Source: Demequina phytophila (GTDB lineage: Bacteria; Actinomycetota; Actinomycetes; Actinomycetales; Demequinaceae). Taken from it: a DNA stretch of 64,000 nucleotides. Both the position numbers and the translations under genes were made by a program. The stretch covers positions 434,001-498,000 of the forward strand of contig NZ_BBLW01000002.1 in the NCBI RefSeq assembly GCF_000971135.1, read 5' to 3'. Below, one piece after another: positions 11,583 to 21,430 of the stretch. Under the pieces are notes generated by a model. The model was not told where the DNA came from. It was given only the letters and a program-made list of their open reading frames with translations, and made no database searches. The first letter of the stretch is position 1; each line of letters begins with the position of its first letter.

Positions 11583-12779
11583 TCACAGTCCCAGGCCCCG
11601 ACCGACGATCTCCTTCATGATCTCGGTGGTGCCGCCGTAGATGGTGGTGATGCGGGCGTCCTCGAAGTCGCGCGCGATCCGGTACTCGCGGATGTAGCCG
11701 TAGCCGCCGTGGAGCTGGAGGCAGCGGCCCACCACGTCGACGTACTGCTCGGTGGCGAGGAACTTCGCCGCCGCGGCGTCCTCGGGGGACAGGCGGCCCT
11801 CGTTGTGGCGGGCCAGGCAGGCGTCGATGTACGCGCGGCTCGCTCGCACCGCCGTCACCATCTCCGCGAGCTCGAAGCGCGTGTTCTGGAACGAGCCGAT
11901 GGGCTTGCCGAACGCCGTGCGCTCCTTCACGTAGGTGAGCGTGCGCTCGAGCACGCCCTCGCTCGACGCGACCGCCGCGGCGGCGATGGAGATGCGCTCC
12001 TGCGGGAGGTTGTTCATGAGCCCCGCGAACCCCGAGCCCTCCGGTCCCAGCAGGTTCGCCGCGGGGACGCGCACGGCCTGGAAGTGCAGCTCGCTCGTGT
12101 CCTGCGCGTGCAGGCCGATCTTGTCGAGCTTGCGACCCCGCGAGAAGCCGCGGGAGTCGGTGGGGATGACCAGCAGGCTCAGCCCCCGGTGGGGGTCCGG
12201 GCCGGTGCGCACCGCGGTGACCACCAGGTCGCAGTTCTGGCCGTTGGAGATGAAGGTCTTGGAGCCGGTGACGAGGTAGTCGTCGCCGTCGCGCACGGCC
12301 GCGCAGCGGATCCCCGCGAGGTCGCTGCCCGTGCCCGGCTCCGACATCGCGACCGCGACGATGCTCTCGCCGGCCGCGATGCCCGGCAGCCAGCGCGCCC
12401 GCTGCTCGTCGTCGGTGAGGTCCGTGAAGTACGGGATGACGATGTCGTTCGACAGTGCGATGCCCGCCATGCCCGAGGACACGGGGTTACGGGCGAGCTC
12501 CTCGCCCATGATCGCGTTGAAGCGGAAGTCCTCGCTGCCGCCGCCTCCGTGCTCGTCGGGGATGGAGAAGCCCAGGATCCCGGCCTCGGCGGCCTTGGTG
12601 AAGAGCCAGCGGTCGACCCGGCCCTCCTGGTCCCAGCGGTCGGCGTGCGGCCGGGCGTGCTGCTCGACGAACGCCGCGACCATGCGGCGGAACTGCTCGT
12701 GCTCGTCCTCGTACAGGTCGCGTGGTCCCACGACTCCCGTGGTCGCGCTCAGTCCGGGGCGGCCGGCGATGGCGGTCAT
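11583..12779 (-). CDS. Acyl-CoA dehydrogenase (long-chain/LCAD-like)
   Basis: A protein of 398 residues with the full acyl-CoA dehydrogenase fold: [16 protein letters not shown] and [18 protein letters not shown] (FAD/substrate region), and [21 protein letters not shown] near the C-terminus. At the position of the MCAD glutamate it has YGGTTEIMK (Gly instead of Glu). The LCAD-type site [20 protein letters not shown] supplies the alternative glutamate, so it resembles the long-chain and isovaleryl branch. It introduces the trans-2 double bond and passes electrons to ETF; etfBA lie 4 kb away. It is the first gene of the minus-strand beta-oxidation operon, divergent from the SDR-led operon. Confidence 0.92.
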   Translation of the reverse strand: MTAIAGRPGLSATTGVVGPRDLYEDEHEQFRRMVAAFVEQHARPHADRWDQEGRVDRWLFTKAAEAGILGFSIPDEHGGGGSEDFRFNAIMGEELARNPVSSGMAGIALSNDIVIPYFTDLTDDEQRARWLPGIAAGESIVAVAMSEPGTGSDLAGIRCAAVRDGDDYLVTGSKTFISNGQNCDLVVTAVRTGPDPHRGLSLLVIPTDSRGFSRGRKLDKIGLHAQDTSELHFQAVRVPAANLLGPEGSGFAGLMNNLPQERISIAAAAVASSEGVLERTLTYVKERTAFGKPIGSFQNTRFELAEMVTAVRASRAYIDACLARHNEGRLSPEDAAAAKFLATEQYVDVVGRCLQLHGGYGYIREYRIARDFEDARITTIYGGTTEIMKEIVGRGLGL

Positions 12780-12890
12780 GCGCTCTCCGATCCTCGTTGA
12801 TCTCGACGTCAGATTTTTTATATCACATTAGAAAGTTGACTCGCCAGACCTTGTGTCGCGGCGTTTTGTTGCCATACTGGCGGCGTCGGT

Positions 12891-12906
12891 TTGAATCGCG
12901 ATTAAG
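12891..12906. promoter_or_regulatory. Putative operator TTGAATCGCGATTAAG between divergent catabolic operons
   Basis: The site includes the perfect 10-bp palindrome AATCGCGATT (12894-12903) within the 162-bp gap between the acyl-CoA dehydrogenase and SDR genes. Its TGAATCG core matches sites at 3676-3691 and 6492-6507. The gap also holds an AT-rich stretch (about 12810-12835), probably the promoter of the minus-strand operon. Confidence 0.5.
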
Positions 12907-12941
12907 CAGGCGCGCAACGGAGCGCGAGCGAGGGAGCAGCG

Positions 12942-13718
12942 ATGACGCGGGTGGACGATGCGCCGGGCAGGCTGGCAGGCAGGGTCGCCGTGGTGACGGG
13001 CGGGAGCCGGGGGATCGGGCTCGCGATCGCGCGGCGGCTGGCGGACGAGGGCGCCTCGCTGGTGCTCACCGCGCGCGGCGAGGAGGGCCTCGCGGAGGCC
13101 GCTGCAGTCCTTCCCCCGGATCGTGTGCGCACCGTCGCGGGGCGGGCGCAGGACCCCGACCATCAGGCGGAGTCCGTGGCGACGGCGGTGCGCGAGTTCG
13201 GGGGCCTGGACATCCTGGTCGCGAACGCGGGCATCAACCCGGTGTACGGGCCGCTGCTCGGGCTGGAGCACGACGCGGCGCGGAAGGTGCTCGACGTCAA
13301 CGTGCTGGGCACGCTCGGCTGGGTGCAGGCGGCATGCAGGGCGGGCCTGGGGGAGCGGCTCGGCGCGTCGGTGCTCGCGATGTCCTCCGTCACGGGCGCG
13401 GTCCCGTCGCCCGGGATCGGCTGGTACGGCGTGAGCAAGGCCGCGGTCTCGCACCTCACGGTCACGCTCGCCGCCGAGCTCGGCCCGCGCATCCGCGTCA
13501 ACGCCCTCGCGCCCGCCGTGGTGCGCACCCAGTTCGCGCGCGCCCTGTACGAGGGGCGGGAGGAGGAGGTCGCCGCGCGCTATCCCGCGGGCCGTTTGGG
13601 CGAGCCGAGCGACGTCGCGGCCGCCGCGGCCTTCCTGTGCTCCGACGACGCGGGCTGGCTCACCGGCCAGGTGCTCACCCTGGACGGCGGCCTTCGCGCG
13701 GCCGGGGGCGTCGCATGA
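12942..13718 (+). CDS. SDR-family oxidoreductase
   Basis: A protein of 258 residues of the classical short-chain dehydrogenase family. The cofactor motif is VVTGGSRGIGLAIARRLADE, followed by LVANAGINPVYG (NAG motif), the catalytic serine region LAMSSVTGAV, and YGVSKAAVSHL with the Tyr-x-x-x-Lys pair. An LDGGLR end is typical of FabG-like members. It probably oxidises a hydroxyacyl-CoA or a similar alcohol with NAD(P). It starts a tightly packed operon: its stop overlaps the start of the next acyl-CoA dehydrogenase by 4 bp. In the neighbouring context it parallels the SDR of 4-hydroxy-acid pathways, though the substrate is not shown. Confidence 0.88.
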   Translation: MTRVDDAPGRLAGRVAVVTGGSRGIGLAIARRLADEGASLVLTARGEEGLAEAAAVLPPDRVRTVAGRAQDPDHQAESVATAVREFGGLDILVANAGINPVYGPLLGLEHDAARKVLDVNVLGTLGWVQAACRAGLGERLGASVLAMSSVTGAVPSPGIGWYGVSKAAVSHLTVTLAAELGPRIRVNALAPAVVRTQFARALYEGREEEVAARYPAGRLGEPSDVAAAAAFLCSDDAGWLTGQVLTLDGGLRAAGGVA

Positions 13719-14923
13719 GCGGCGCGGACGTCGCCGACGTCGCGGCCCGCACCCGGAGGTTCGTGCGCGACGTGGTCATCCCGGCGGAGCCGCCCACCGG
13801 AACCCCGCTCGATGCGGAGGCTCGCGCCGCGCTCCAGCTGCACGCCCGCGAGGCCGGGGTGTTCGCCCCGCACGTGCCCGTCGAGCTCGGCGGGCTGGGC
13901 CTGCCGCTCACCGCCTGGTCGCCCGTGTTCCAGGAGGCGGGGTACTCGCCCATCGGGCCGGCGGCGCTCAACTGCATGGCGCCCGACGAGGGCAACATGC
14001 TCCTGCTCGAACGCCTCGCCACCCCAGCGCAGCGCGCGCGCTTCCTGGTGCCCCTCGCCGCGGGCGAGATCCGCTCGAGCTTCGCGATGACGGAGCCCCA
14101 CCCGGGCGCCGGATCCGACCCCGCCGCACTCGCGACCGTCGCCCACCGGAGAGGCGGCCGCTGGGTGATCGACGGCGAGAAGCGCTTCATCTCCGGAGCG
14201 GACGAGGCCGGTTTCGCGATCGTGATGGCGCGCACCCCCGACCTGGGCGAGCGCGCGGCGACCATGTTCCTGATCCCGATGGACGCGCCGGGCGTCGAGA
14301 TCGGCCACGCGATCCGCACCCTCGAGACCGCCATCACCGGCGGGCACCCGCACGTGCGCTACGAGGGCGTCGAGGTGGGGGAGGAGGCGGTGCTCGGGAC
14401 CCCCGGCGAGGCCTTCCGGCACGCGCAGCTGCGCCTGGGCCCGGCACGCCTCACCCATTGCATGCGGTGGCTGGGACTCGCGCGCCGCGCCCAGGACACG
14501 GCGCTCGACCGCGTGCGCTCCCGCGAGCTCTTCGGTCATCCCCTCGGGGAGCTGGGCCTCGCGCAGGCCCTGCTGGCGGACTCGGAGATCGACCTCGCGA
14601 GCAGCGCCGCCCTCGTCGACCGGGCTGCCGCGGCCCTGGTGGCCGACCCGCGCGAGGGGGCCACCGCATCGTCCCTCGCGAAGGTCCACGTGTCCGAGGC
14701 CGTGGGCCGCGTGATCGACCGCGCCGTGCAGCTGTGCGGGGGCGACGGCGTCACGCACGAGCTGCCGCTGCTCGGCTTCCTCAACGAGGTGCGACCGTTC
14801 CGGGTGTACGACGGCTCCAGCGAGACCCACCGCTGGGCCATCGCGCGGCGGGCGATCGCGCGCCGGCGCGCGGAGGTGGAGGGCGGCGAGTCCGCTCTCG
14901 ACCGCGCCGAGGGGGCGCGGTGA
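13715..14923 (+). CDS. Acyl-CoA dehydrogenase, ACAD10/11-like
   Basis: A protein of 402 residues starting at the ATG that overlaps the SDR stop (ATGA). FAD and substrate segments are AMTEPHPGAGSDPAAL and WVIDGEKRFISGADEAGFAI. The C-terminal site reads RVYDGSSETHRWAIARRAIA, with Asp where MCAD has the catalytic Glu. That is the signature of the ACAD10/ACAD11 branch. It is followed by an APH-type kinase gene, the same pairing that is fused in human ACAD10/11 and separate in Pseudomonas lvaA/lvaC. In those systems the kinase phosphorylates a 4-hydroxyacyl-CoA and the dehydrogenase-like enzyme removes the phosphate. A plain alpha,beta-dehydrogenase role cannot be excluded. Confidence 0.9.
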   Translation: MSGADVADVAARTRRFVRDVVIPAEPPTGTPLDAEARAALQLHAREAGVFAPHVPVELGGLGLPLTAWSPVFQEAGYSPIGPAALNCMAPDEGNMLLLERLATPAQRARFLVPLAAGEIRSSFAMTEPHPGAGSDPAALATVAHRRGGRWVIDGEKRFISGADEAGFAIVMARTPDLGERAATMFLIPMDAPGVEIGHAIRTLETAITGGHPHVRYEGVEVGEEAVLGTPGEAFRHAQLRLGPARLTHCMRWLGLARRAQDTALDRVRSRELFGHPLGELGLAQALLADSEIDLASSAALVDRAAAALVADPREGATASSLAKVHVSEAVGRVIDRAVQLCGGDGVTHELPLLGFLNEVRPFRVYDGSSETHRWAIARRAIARRRAEVEGGESALDRAEGAR

Positions 14924-15942
14924 TCCCGCTGCCCGAGGGGCCGCTGGGCCGGTACCTCGATGGGCTCGGCGTGCCGGCGGGAGTGATCACGTGGCGCCGG
15001 ATCGGGGACGGCCAGGCCAACCTCACCTACGAGGTCACCCGCGGCGGGGACCGGATGGTCCTGCGCCGTGGCCCGCGCCCGCCCTTCCCACCCTCGGCCC
15101 ACGACATGGTGCGCGAGGCGCGGTTCGTCGCCGCGATGGGGCGCGCGGGCGTGCCGGTGCCGCGGGTGAGGACGGTGTGCGAGAGCCCCGACGTGATCGG
15201 CGTGCCGTTCTACCTCATGGATCTCGTCGACGGGCACGTGGTCACGGACGTGCTCCCGCCCGGCTTCGACGCGCCGGGAGCCGGCGCCGCGACCGTCGAG
15301 GCCGCGGTCGACGCGCTGGCGGCGCTCCACTCCGTCCCGCTCGAGGGCGAGGTCGCCGCGCTCGGGCGACCCGACGGCTATCTCGAGCGCCAGGTGCGCA
15401 GATTCGCGCAGCTGTGGCCGCTCAACACCCGCCGCGACCTGCCGAAGGTCGCACGCGTGGGGGAGCGCCTCGCCGCGACGGTGCCCGTCACGTCGCGACG
15501 CGCCGTGGTCCACGGCGACTACCGGCTGGGCAACCTCATGTTCGCCGCCCCCGGCCGCGTCGCGGCGATCCTCGACTGGGAGATGGCGGCGCTGGGCGAC
15601 CCGCTCGCGGACCTCGGCTACCTGGTGGCCACCTACTCGCAGGACGGGTGGCCCGCGACCCCCATGGATCTCACGCCCGTGACGGCCGCTCCAGGCTTCC
15701 CCGCGCGCGCGGATCTGGTTGCCCGGTATGCCGTGCATACCCAGGCGGACCTCGCGGCACTAGCCTGGTACGAGGCGCTCGCGCTGTGGAAGTCTGCGAT
15801 CTTCTGCGAGGCCATGTACACGCGTTGGCTCGACGGGCAGCGACCCGGAGATGACTTCGCACCGACGCTCGTCACCGGTGTCCCCGCGCTCGCGGACGCC
15901 GCGGCCGAGGCGCTGGCACGGTTGGAGAAGGGAAGTACATGA
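14920..15942 (+). CDS. APH-type phosphotransferase paired with acyl-CoA dehydrogenase
   Basis: A protein of 340 residues from a GTG at 14920 whose first bases overlap the previous stop (GTGA). It has the kinase-like fold of aminoglycoside phosphotransferases: a nucleotide-binding N-lobe (GDGQANLTYEVTRGGDRMVL), the catalytic loop VVHGDYRLGNLMFA and the metal motif AILDWEMAALGDPLADLG. Together with the upstream acyl-CoA dehydrogenase it resembles the human ACAD10/11 two-domain enzymes and the LvaA kinase of levulinate catabolism, which phosphorylates 4-hydroxyacyl-CoA. An antibiotic-resistance role is unlikely in this context. Its stop overlaps the etfB start by 4 bp. Confidence 0.87.
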   Translation: MIPLPEGPLGRYLDGLGVPAGVITWRRIGDGQANLTYEVTRGGDRMVLRRGPRPPFPPSAHDMVREARFVAAMGRAGVPVPRVRTVCESPDVIGVPFYLMDLVDGHVVTDVLPPGFDAPGAGAATVEAAVDALAALHSVPLEGEVAALGRPDGYLERQVRRFAQLWPLNTRRDLPKVARVGERLAATVPVTSRRAVVHGDYRLGNLMFAAPGRVAAILDWEMAALGDPLADLGYLVATYSQDGWPATPMDLTPVTAAPGFPARADLVARYAVHTQADLAALAWYEALALWKSAIFCEAMYTRWLDGQRPGDDFAPTLVTGVPALADAAAEALARLEKGST

Positions 15943-16715
15943 GGATCCTGGTGCTGATGAAGGTGGTCCCGGACACGTACCGGGACCGCTCGTTGTCTCT
16001 GGAGACCGGCCTGGTGACGCGCGTGCCGGACGACGCGGTGCTCGACGAGATCGACGAGCGCGCCCTCGAGGTCGCGCTGGCGTACGCCGACGGCAACCCG
16101 GACACCGAGGTGGTCGCGCTCACCATGGCGCCCACCTCCGCGATCTCCAGCATCCGCAAGGCGCTCGCGATCGGCGCGACGGACGCGGTGCACGTGGTGG
16201 ACGAGGCCCTGGTGGGCGCGGACACCATGCTCACCGCCGAGGTCCTCGCCGCCGCCGCCCGTCACGCGGGCTTCGACCTCATCATCGCCGGCAACGCCTC
16301 CACCGACGGCTGGAGCGGCGCCGTCCCGGCCGCCATGGCCGAGCTGCTCGGCCTCCCCGCCGCGACCTTCCTGTCCTCGGTGGAGATCACCGCGGACGGA
16401 GTCTCGGGCGTGCGCGCCTCCGATGGCGCGGAGGTGAGCATCACCGCGCCGCTGCCCGCGCTCGTGTCCATCACCGAGCAGCTGCCCAGCGCGCGCCTGC
16501 CCAACTTCAAGGGCATCATCGCGGCGAAGAAGAAGGAGATCGGCACCCTGTCCCTCGCGGACCTCGGTATCGACGCCGACGACCCGGAGAAGGCGCGGTC
16601 CATCATGATCGCCGCCAAGGAGCGCCCGGCCCGCGAGGCCGGCGTCAAGATCGTGGACACGGGAGACGCCGGCGAGCAGCTCGCCGCGTTCCTCCTCGAG
16701 AACAAGCTGGTGTGA
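15939..16715 (+). CDS. etfB: Electron transfer flavoprotein, beta subunit
   Basis: A protein of 258 residues, start [20 protein letters not shown], with the ETF-beta signature region [20 protein letters not shown] and [19 protein letters not shown] ending in the [15 protein letters not shown] segment. ETF beta binds AMP and, with the alpha subunit, carries electrons from acyl-CoA dehydrogenases to the respiratory chain. It overlaps the kinase gene by 4 bp and lies 4 bp before etfA. Its place in the catabolic operon shows that the operon encodes its own electron acceptor for the dehydrogenases. Confidence 0.95.
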   Translation: MRILVLMKVVPDTYRDRSLSLETGLVTRVPDDAVLDEIDERALEVALAYADGNPDTEVVALTMAPTSAISSIRKALAIGATDAVHVVDEALVGADTMLTAEVLAAAARHAGFDLIIAGNASTDGWSGAVPAAMAELLGLPAATFLSSVEITADGVSGVRASDGAEVSITAPLPALVSITEQLPSARLPNFKGIIAAKKKEIGTLSLADLGIDADDPEKARSIMIAAKERPAREAGVKIVDTGDAGEQLAAFLLENKLV

Positions 16716-16719
16716 GGGG

Positions 16720-17694
16720 ATGACCATGACCGACAACGCTCCGATCCTGGTGCTCCTCGACCGCGACGCCGACGGCGCGCTCGCGGGATCCTCCGCCGCG
16801 CTCCTGGGCGCCGCCTCGACCGTGGGCACGCCCGTCGCGCTGATCGTGGGCGACGGCGCCGCCGAGCTGGCCGCGACCGCCGGGGAGCTCGGCGCCGCGC
16901 GCGTCCTGCTCGCCCCGGCCGGCGAGACCGGCGTGGCCGCCGTCGACGCGCTTGCCGCGGCCGCCGCCCTGGTGCGCCCCGCCGCCGTGCTCGCCTCGCA
17001 CTCCATCGAGGGCCGCGAGGTGGCCGCGCGCTACGCCGCCCGTTCCCGGAGCGCCCTCGCGGTCGACGCGGTGGACGTCTCGCGCGACGCGGAGGGCGTG
17101 GTCGCGCACCACAGCGCGTTCGGCGGCACGTTCCTGGTCGACTCGGCGCCCACGTTCGGGGCGCCGGTCGTCACGGTTCGCCTCGCCGCGATCGACGCCC
17201 GCGCCGCCGCCGTGGCCGCACCAGTGGTCGACGAGCTCGAGGTCGAGCCGTCGGGGCTGCCCGGCATCACGGTGACCGCCGTCGAGCCCATCGTCGAGAC
17301 CTCCTCCCGCCCCGACCTGCGCAGCGCCAAGACCGTCGTGTCCGGCGGCCGCGGCCTCGAGTCGGCGGAGAAGTTCGTGCTGGTCGAGCAGCTGGCGGAT
17401 CTGCTGGGGGCCGCCGTCGGCGCCTCCCGCGTCGCCGTCGACGAGGGCTTCATCCCCACCTCCCACCAGGTGGGCCAGACCGGCGTGACCGTGTCGCCCG
17501 ACCTGTACATCGCGCTCGGCATCTCCGGCGCGATCCAGCACCGTTCCGGCATGCAGACCTCCAAGACCATCGTGGTGGTCAACACCGACGGCGACGCCCC
17601 GATCTTCGAGATCGCGGACTTCGGCGTGGTGGGCGACGTGTTCGACGTGGTCCCGCAGCTGATCGCCGCGATCGAGGCGAGGCGCGGCGCGTGA
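16720..17694 (+). CDS. etfA: Electron transfer flavoprotein, alpha subunit
   Basis: A protein of 324 residues. The N-terminal half is an adenine nucleotide alpha-hydrolase-like domain. The C-terminal FAD domain contains [35 protein letters not shown] and [20 protein letters not shown], the ETF-alpha signature. It holds the FAD of the ETF heterodimer. An ATG at 16720 and another at 16726 are both possible; the first leaves 4 bp after etfB. Its stop overlaps the start of the cytochrome-b-like gene (GTGA), so the three genes are translationally coupled. Confidence 0.95.
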   Translation: MTMTDNAPILVLLDRDADGALAGSSAALLGAASTVGTPVALIVGDGAAELAATAGELGAARVLLAPAGETGVAAVDALAAAAALVRPAAVLASHSIEGREVAARYAARSRSALAVDAVDVSRDAEGVVAHHSAFGGTFLVDSAPTFGAPVVTVRLAAIDARAAAVAAPVVDELEVEPSGLPGITVTAVEPIVETSSRPDLRSAKTVVSGGRGLESAEKFVLVEQLADLLGAAVGASRVAVDEGFIPTSHQVGQTGVTVSPDLYIALGISGAIQHRSGMQTSKTIVVVNTDGDAPIFEIADFGVVGDVFDVVPQLIAAIEARRGA

Positions 17695-19121
17695 CCACCT
17701 ACCAGCGGCGGGGCCTCCCGCGGGTGCCCGGCGGGGAGCCGTGGCCGCCCGAGCGCGAGGTGCCCTTCGCGGCGGACGATGCGCGGGCCGGGTCTCCCGA
17801 CGCGGTCGCCCCCGTCGCGGCGAGCCCTGCCCTGGCGAGCGCCGCCGTGTCGAGCACGGTCCCGCTGCGCCGGGGCCTGCCGCGCGTCGAGGGCGGCGAG
17901 CCCTGGCCCGCGGAGGGCTTCGCGCCCGCGTGGGCCATCGCGGAGCCGTCCGAGGCCGAGCCCTCCGCCGAGGCGGCCGCGGCGCCCGTCGAGGTCACGT
18001 CCGCCGCGTCCGAGCCCGGCACCGTCCCGCTGCGCCGCGGGCTGCCGCGCGTCGAGGGCGGCGAGCCCTGGCCCGCGGCCGGCTTCGCGCCGGCCTGGGC
18101 CGTGATCGCCGAGCCCGAGCCCGAGCCCGAGGTCGCCGCCGAGGTGCTCCCGGAACCCGCGTCCGTCGCCGCTCCCGAGTCGAGCGGGCCGGAGAGGCCG
18201 GCCGCCGCATCGTCCCCCGTGCCCACCCCGACGCCCCGGCGCCTGGGCCGCGGAGGCCGCGCCGCCATCGGGATCGCCGCGCTGGTCGCGGTGCTCGGCG
18301 TGGTGGTGCTGCTCGCGCGGTGGCTCATGGGGCTCGACGCGGTCGAGTCGTTCGTCGCGGACTATCCGGGCACGTACGAGCTGCCCGCTGACGCGCCTGT
18401 CGGCATCCCCGCGTGGCTGTCGTGGCAGCACTTCTTCAACGTGTTCTTCATCGTGCTGATCGCCCGCACGGGCCTGCTCGTGCGGATGCAGGCGCGCCCC
18501 GAGGCGTACTGGACCCCGCGGTCGGGGCCGGGCGAGCGCATGAGCCTCATGGCGTGGACCCACCAGGCCCTCGACATCTTCTGGGTCGTGAACGGCGCCG
18601 TGTACATCGTGCTGCTGTTCGTCACGGGGCAGTGGATCCGGATCGTGCCCACGGACTGGGCGGTCATCCCGAACGCGATCAGCGTGGTGCTGCAGTACGC
18701 GTCGCTCGACTGGCCGGCCGAGAACAGCTGGGTGTACTACAACTCGCTCCAGCAGCTGGGCTACTTCGTCACGGTGTTCATCGCCTCGCCGCTCGCGATC
18801 GCGACCGGCGTGCGCATGAGCGCGGCCTGGCGGGGCAGCGAACGGCTTGACCGGCTCTACCCGAAGAGCGTCGCCCGCGCGCTGCACTTCCCGGTGATGC
18901 TGTACTTCGTGGCGTTCGTGATCCTCCACGTCGGGCTGGTGCTCGCGACCGGCGCGCGGCGCAACCTCAATCACATGTACGCCGGCACCGACGAGGTCAG
19001 CTGGGTGGGCCTGGGCGTGTTCGCGCTGTCGCTCGTGGTGATCGTCGCGGCGGCGATGGCGCTGCGGCCGCTGTTCATCGCGCCGGTCGCGCAGCGCTTC
19101 GGCACGGTGAGCAGCCGGTAG
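17691..19121 (+). CDS. Cytochrome b561-like membrane protein with N-terminal RRGLPRV-x-GGEPWP repeats
   Basis: A protein of 476 residues from the GTG at 17691. The first 185 residues are soluble, Ala/Pro/Glu-rich, and hold three copies of RRGLPRV(P/E)GGEPWP at about 6-19, 60-73 and 115-128. From about 190 there are six hydrophobic segments with histidines at 247 (WQHFFNVF), 291 (WTHQALDIF), 399 (ALHFPV) and 413 (ILHVGL), a pattern of b-type di-haem cytochromes such as the formate dehydrogenase/Ni-Fe hydrogenase b subunits. It overlaps etfA by 4 bp. The best guess is a membrane electron acceptor that passes ETF electrons to quinone, with the repeats perhaps binding a partner. No ETF:quinone oxidoreductase (FAD/4Fe-4S) is encoded nearby. 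Confidence 0.8.
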   Translation: MTTYQRRGLPRVPGGEPWPPEREVPFAADDARAGSPDAVAPVAASPALASAAVSSTVPLRRGLPRVEGGEPWPAEGFAPAWAIAEPSEAEPSAEAAAAPVEVTSAASEPGTVPLRRGLPRVEGGEPWPAAGFAPAWAVIAEPEPEPEVAAEVLPEPASVAAPESSGPERPAAASSPVPTPTPRRLGRGGRAAIGIAALVAVLGVVVLLARWLMGLDAVESFVADYPGTYELPADAPVGIPAWLSWQHFFNVFFIVLIARTGLLVRMQARPEAYWTPRSGPGERMSLMAWTHQALDIFWVVNGAVYIVLLFVTGQWIRIVPTDWAVIPNAISVVLQYASLDWPAENSWVYYNSLQQLGYFVTVFIASPLAIATGVRMSAAWRGSERLDRLYPKSVARALHFPVMLYFVAFVILHVGLVLATGARRNLNHMYAGTDEVSWVGLGVFALSLVVIVAAAMALRPLFIAPVAQRFGTVSSR

Positions 19122-19152
19122 CTCGCCCGGTCGCGAGCACACTCGCGGTCTC

Positions 19153-19210
19153 TGTATACAAAACTCGCCCAACGGTGCTAGGTTCGCATCGTTGGGCGAG
19201 TTTGTGTATG
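19153..19210. promoter_or_regulatory. Large inverted repeat and TGTATACA site before the GntR-prp operon
   Basis: AAACTCGCCCAACG (19161-19174) and its exact reverse complement CGTTGGGCGAGTTT (19190-19203) flank a 15-bp spacer. TGTATACA (19153-19160) lies beside the left arm and TTTGTGTATG beside the right. TGTATACA-like sites are typical GntR/FCD operators, so this is probably the autoregulatory region. The stem followed by TTT could instead terminate the upstream operon. Confidence 0.55.
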
Positions 19211-19230
19211 CACTACCGCGAGGAGGCGGC

Positions 19231-19893
19231 GTGAGGACCAGCGAGCGCGTGTACGGGTTGCTCCGCGAGGAGATCCTCGACGGCACGCTCGCCCCGGGCG
19301 CCTCGCTCGCGGAGATCGAGCAGTCCGAACGGCTCGGCGTGTCCCGCACGCCGCTGCGCGAGGCCCTCTCGCGCCTGCAGGGCGATGGCCTGGTCGCCGC
19401 GCGCGGCGGACGCGGCCTGGTGGTCGCGGGGCTGTCCCTCGAGGACGTCCGCGAGCTGTTCGAGCTGCGCGAGGCGCTCGAGGTGAAGGCGGCGTCTCTC
19501 GCCGCCGCCCGCCGCGATCCCGGGGTGTTCGAGGGCCTGCGCGAGGAGGTGCGCGCCGCGGGGGAGCGGCTCGGGCCGGCCACCGATCTCGAGGACTTCT
19601 ACGCGCTCACCGGCCGCATGGACGCGGCCATCTCCGAGGCCGCCGCGAACCCCTACCTCGAGGCCGCGCTGCGCAGCGTCCGCGCCCACGTCGCGCGCCT
19701 GCGCCGCGTCTCCCGCGACGACGCGTCGCGCCTGCGCGAGGCCACGCAGGAGCATCTGCTGATCCTCGACGCGATCGTCGACGGCTCGCCCACCATGGCC
19801 GCCCATGCGACCGAGCTCCACCTCCACCGCAGCCTCGCGAGCATCGTCCGCTCGCTGGGCGCCCACCCCGTCCCCGAGGAGTCCCGTCAGTGA
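19231..19893 (+). CDS. GntR-family regulator (FCD type) of the propionate operon
   Basis: A protein of 220 residues from a GTG at 19231, preceded by AGGAGG. An N-terminal winged HTH has the GntR signature ([20 protein letters not shown], then [20 protein letters not shown]). An all-helical C-terminal FCD domain follows ([20 protein letters not shown] ... [11 protein letters not shown]) and would bind an organic acid. Its stop overlaps the GTG of prpD, so it is translated together with the methylcitrate-cycle genes. It likely senses a propionate-pathway intermediate, probably acting on the inverted repeat upstream. Many actinobacteria use a different regulator type (PrpR) for this pathway. Confidence 0.85.
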   Translation: MRTSERVYGLLREEILDGTLAPGASLAEIEQSERLGVSRTPLREALSRLQGDGLVAARGGRGLVVAGLSLEDVRELFELREALEVKAASLAAARRDPGVFEGLREEVRAAGERLGPATDLEDFYALTGRMDAAISEAAANPYLEAALRSVRAHVARLRRVSRDDASRLREATQEHLLILDAIVDGSPTMAAHATELHLHRSLASIVRSLGAHPVPEESRQ

Positions 19894-21422
19894 AGACCGT
19901 CTCCGTCCGCGCCCACACCTCCGCCGAGGCGCTGCCCCGCGAGCAGCAGCTCGCGTGGAGGATCGCCACCGTCGCCGCCGAGCGAGTCGACGTCACCCCC
20001 GCCGTCGAGGACATGGTGATCAACCGGATCATCGACAACGCCGCGGTCGCGGCCGCCTCGTATGCCCGCCCCGCCCCCGCGGCCGCCCGCGCGCAGGCCC
20101 TCGCCCACCGCGCATCGTCCGGCGGCGCCGGCGCGACGGTGTTCGGGGAGCCCGGCGCCACCCGCGCGAGCGCCGAGTGGGCCGCCTGGGCCAACGGCGT
20201 CGCGGTGCGCGAGCTCGACTTCCATGACACGTTCCTCGCGGAGGAGTACTCGCACCCCGGCGACAACATCCCGCCGCTGGTCGCCGTCGCCCAGCACGCG
20301 GCGGCGCGCGGCCTCACGGGCGCGGACCTGCTGCGCGGGATCGTGACCGGTTACGAGATCCAGATCGACCTGGTCAAGGGCATCAGCCTCCACCGCCACA
20401 AGATCGACCACGTCGCGCACCTGGGCCCGTCGGCGGCGGCCGGCATCGGGACGATGCTCGGGCTGGCTCCCGAGGTCATCTTCCAGGCCGTCGGGCAGGC
20501 CCTGCACACCACCACCGCGACGCGGCAGTCGCGCAAGGGCGAGATCTCCTCGTGGAAGGCGTACGCGCCCGCGCTGGCGGGCAAGCTCGCCGTCGAGGCG
20601 GTCGACCGCGCGATGCGCGGCCAGACCTCGCCGACCCCCATCTACGAGGGCGAGGACGGCGTGATCGCGTGGCTGCTGGGCGGCTTCGACGCCTCCTACG
20701 AGGTGGCGCTGCCTCAGCCGGGCGAGCCGCGCCGGGCGATCCTGGACTCGTACACCAAGCAGCACTCGGCGGAGTACCAGTCGCAGGCGTGGATCGACCT
20801 CGCGCGGCGGCTGCACCGCACGCACCCGGAGGTGGGCGACCCGTCGCGGGTCGAGAGGATCGTGCTCGCGACGTCGCACCACACGCACTACGTCATCGGG
20901 TCCGGCTCGGGGGACCCGGAGAAGTACTCGCCGACCGCCTCGCGGGAGACGCTCGACCACTCGCTGCCGTACATCTTCACGGTCGCGCTGCAGGACGGCG
21001 CGTTCGACCACGAGCGCTCGTACGACCCGGTCCGCGCCGCCCGCGAGGACACCGTCGCCCTGTGGCGGCGCATCGTCACCACGGAGGACCCGGAGTGGAC
21101 GCGCCGCTACCACTCGAACGATCCCGCGGAGAAGGCCTTCGGCGGGTCCATCGAGGTGACGTTCACGGACGGGAGGGTGTACCGCGACTCGATCGCGGTC
21201 GCGGATGCCCACCCTCTGGGCGCCGCCCCGTTCGCGCGCGCCGACTACGTCGCGAAGTTCCGCGGCCTGGCGTCCGGGGTGGTCCCCGACGCTGAGCAGG
21301 AACGCTTCCTCGACGTCGCCCAGCGGCTGCCGTCGCTCACCTCCGAGGAGCTGGGCGACCTCACGTTCACGGTGTCCGACGAGGTGCGAGCGTTCGCGCC
21401 TCACCCTGCCGGGCTGCTCTAG
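19890..21422 (+). CDS. prpD: 2-methylcitrate dehydratase (MmgE/PrpD family)
   Basis: A protein of 510 residues of the MmgE/PrpD family. It has an N-terminal helical domain with [15 protein letters not shown], then [20 protein letters not shown] (a typical active-site stretch with the D-x-x-D/H pattern), [20 protein letters not shown], and a lid domain ending with [17 protein letters not shown]. The enzyme dehydrates 2-methylcitrate to 2-methyl-cis-aconitate. It overlaps the regulator stop by 4 bp and is followed by prpB 8 bp later, and the gene order PrpD-PrpB-PrpC makes the assignment firm. No aconitase-like gene was seen nearby. Confidence 0.93.
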   Translation: MKTVSVRAHTSAEALPREQQLAWRIATVAAERVDVTPAVEDMVINRIIDNAAVAAASYARPAPAAARAQALAHRASSGGAGATVFGEPGATRASAEWAAWANGVAVRELDFHDTFLAEEYSHPGDNIPPLVAVAQHAAARGLTGADLLRGIVTGYEIQIDLVKGISLHRHKIDHVAHLGPSAAAGIGTMLGLAPEVIFQAVGQALHTTTATRQSRKGEISSWKAYAPALAGKLAVEAVDRAMRGQTSPTPIYEGEDGVIAWLLGGFDASYEVALPQPGEPRRAILDSYTKQHSAEYQSQAWIDLARRLHRTHPEVGDPSRVERIVLATSHHTHYVIGSGSGDPEKYSPTASRETLDHSLPYIFTVALQDGAFDHERSYDPVRAAREDTVALWRRIVTTEDPEWTRRYHSNDPAEKAFGGSIEVTFTDGRVYRDSIAVADAHPLGAAPFARADYVAKFRGLASGVVPDAEQERFLDVAQRLPSLTSEELGDLTFTVSDEVRAFAPHPAGLL

Positions 21423-21430
21423 GAGGCCGC

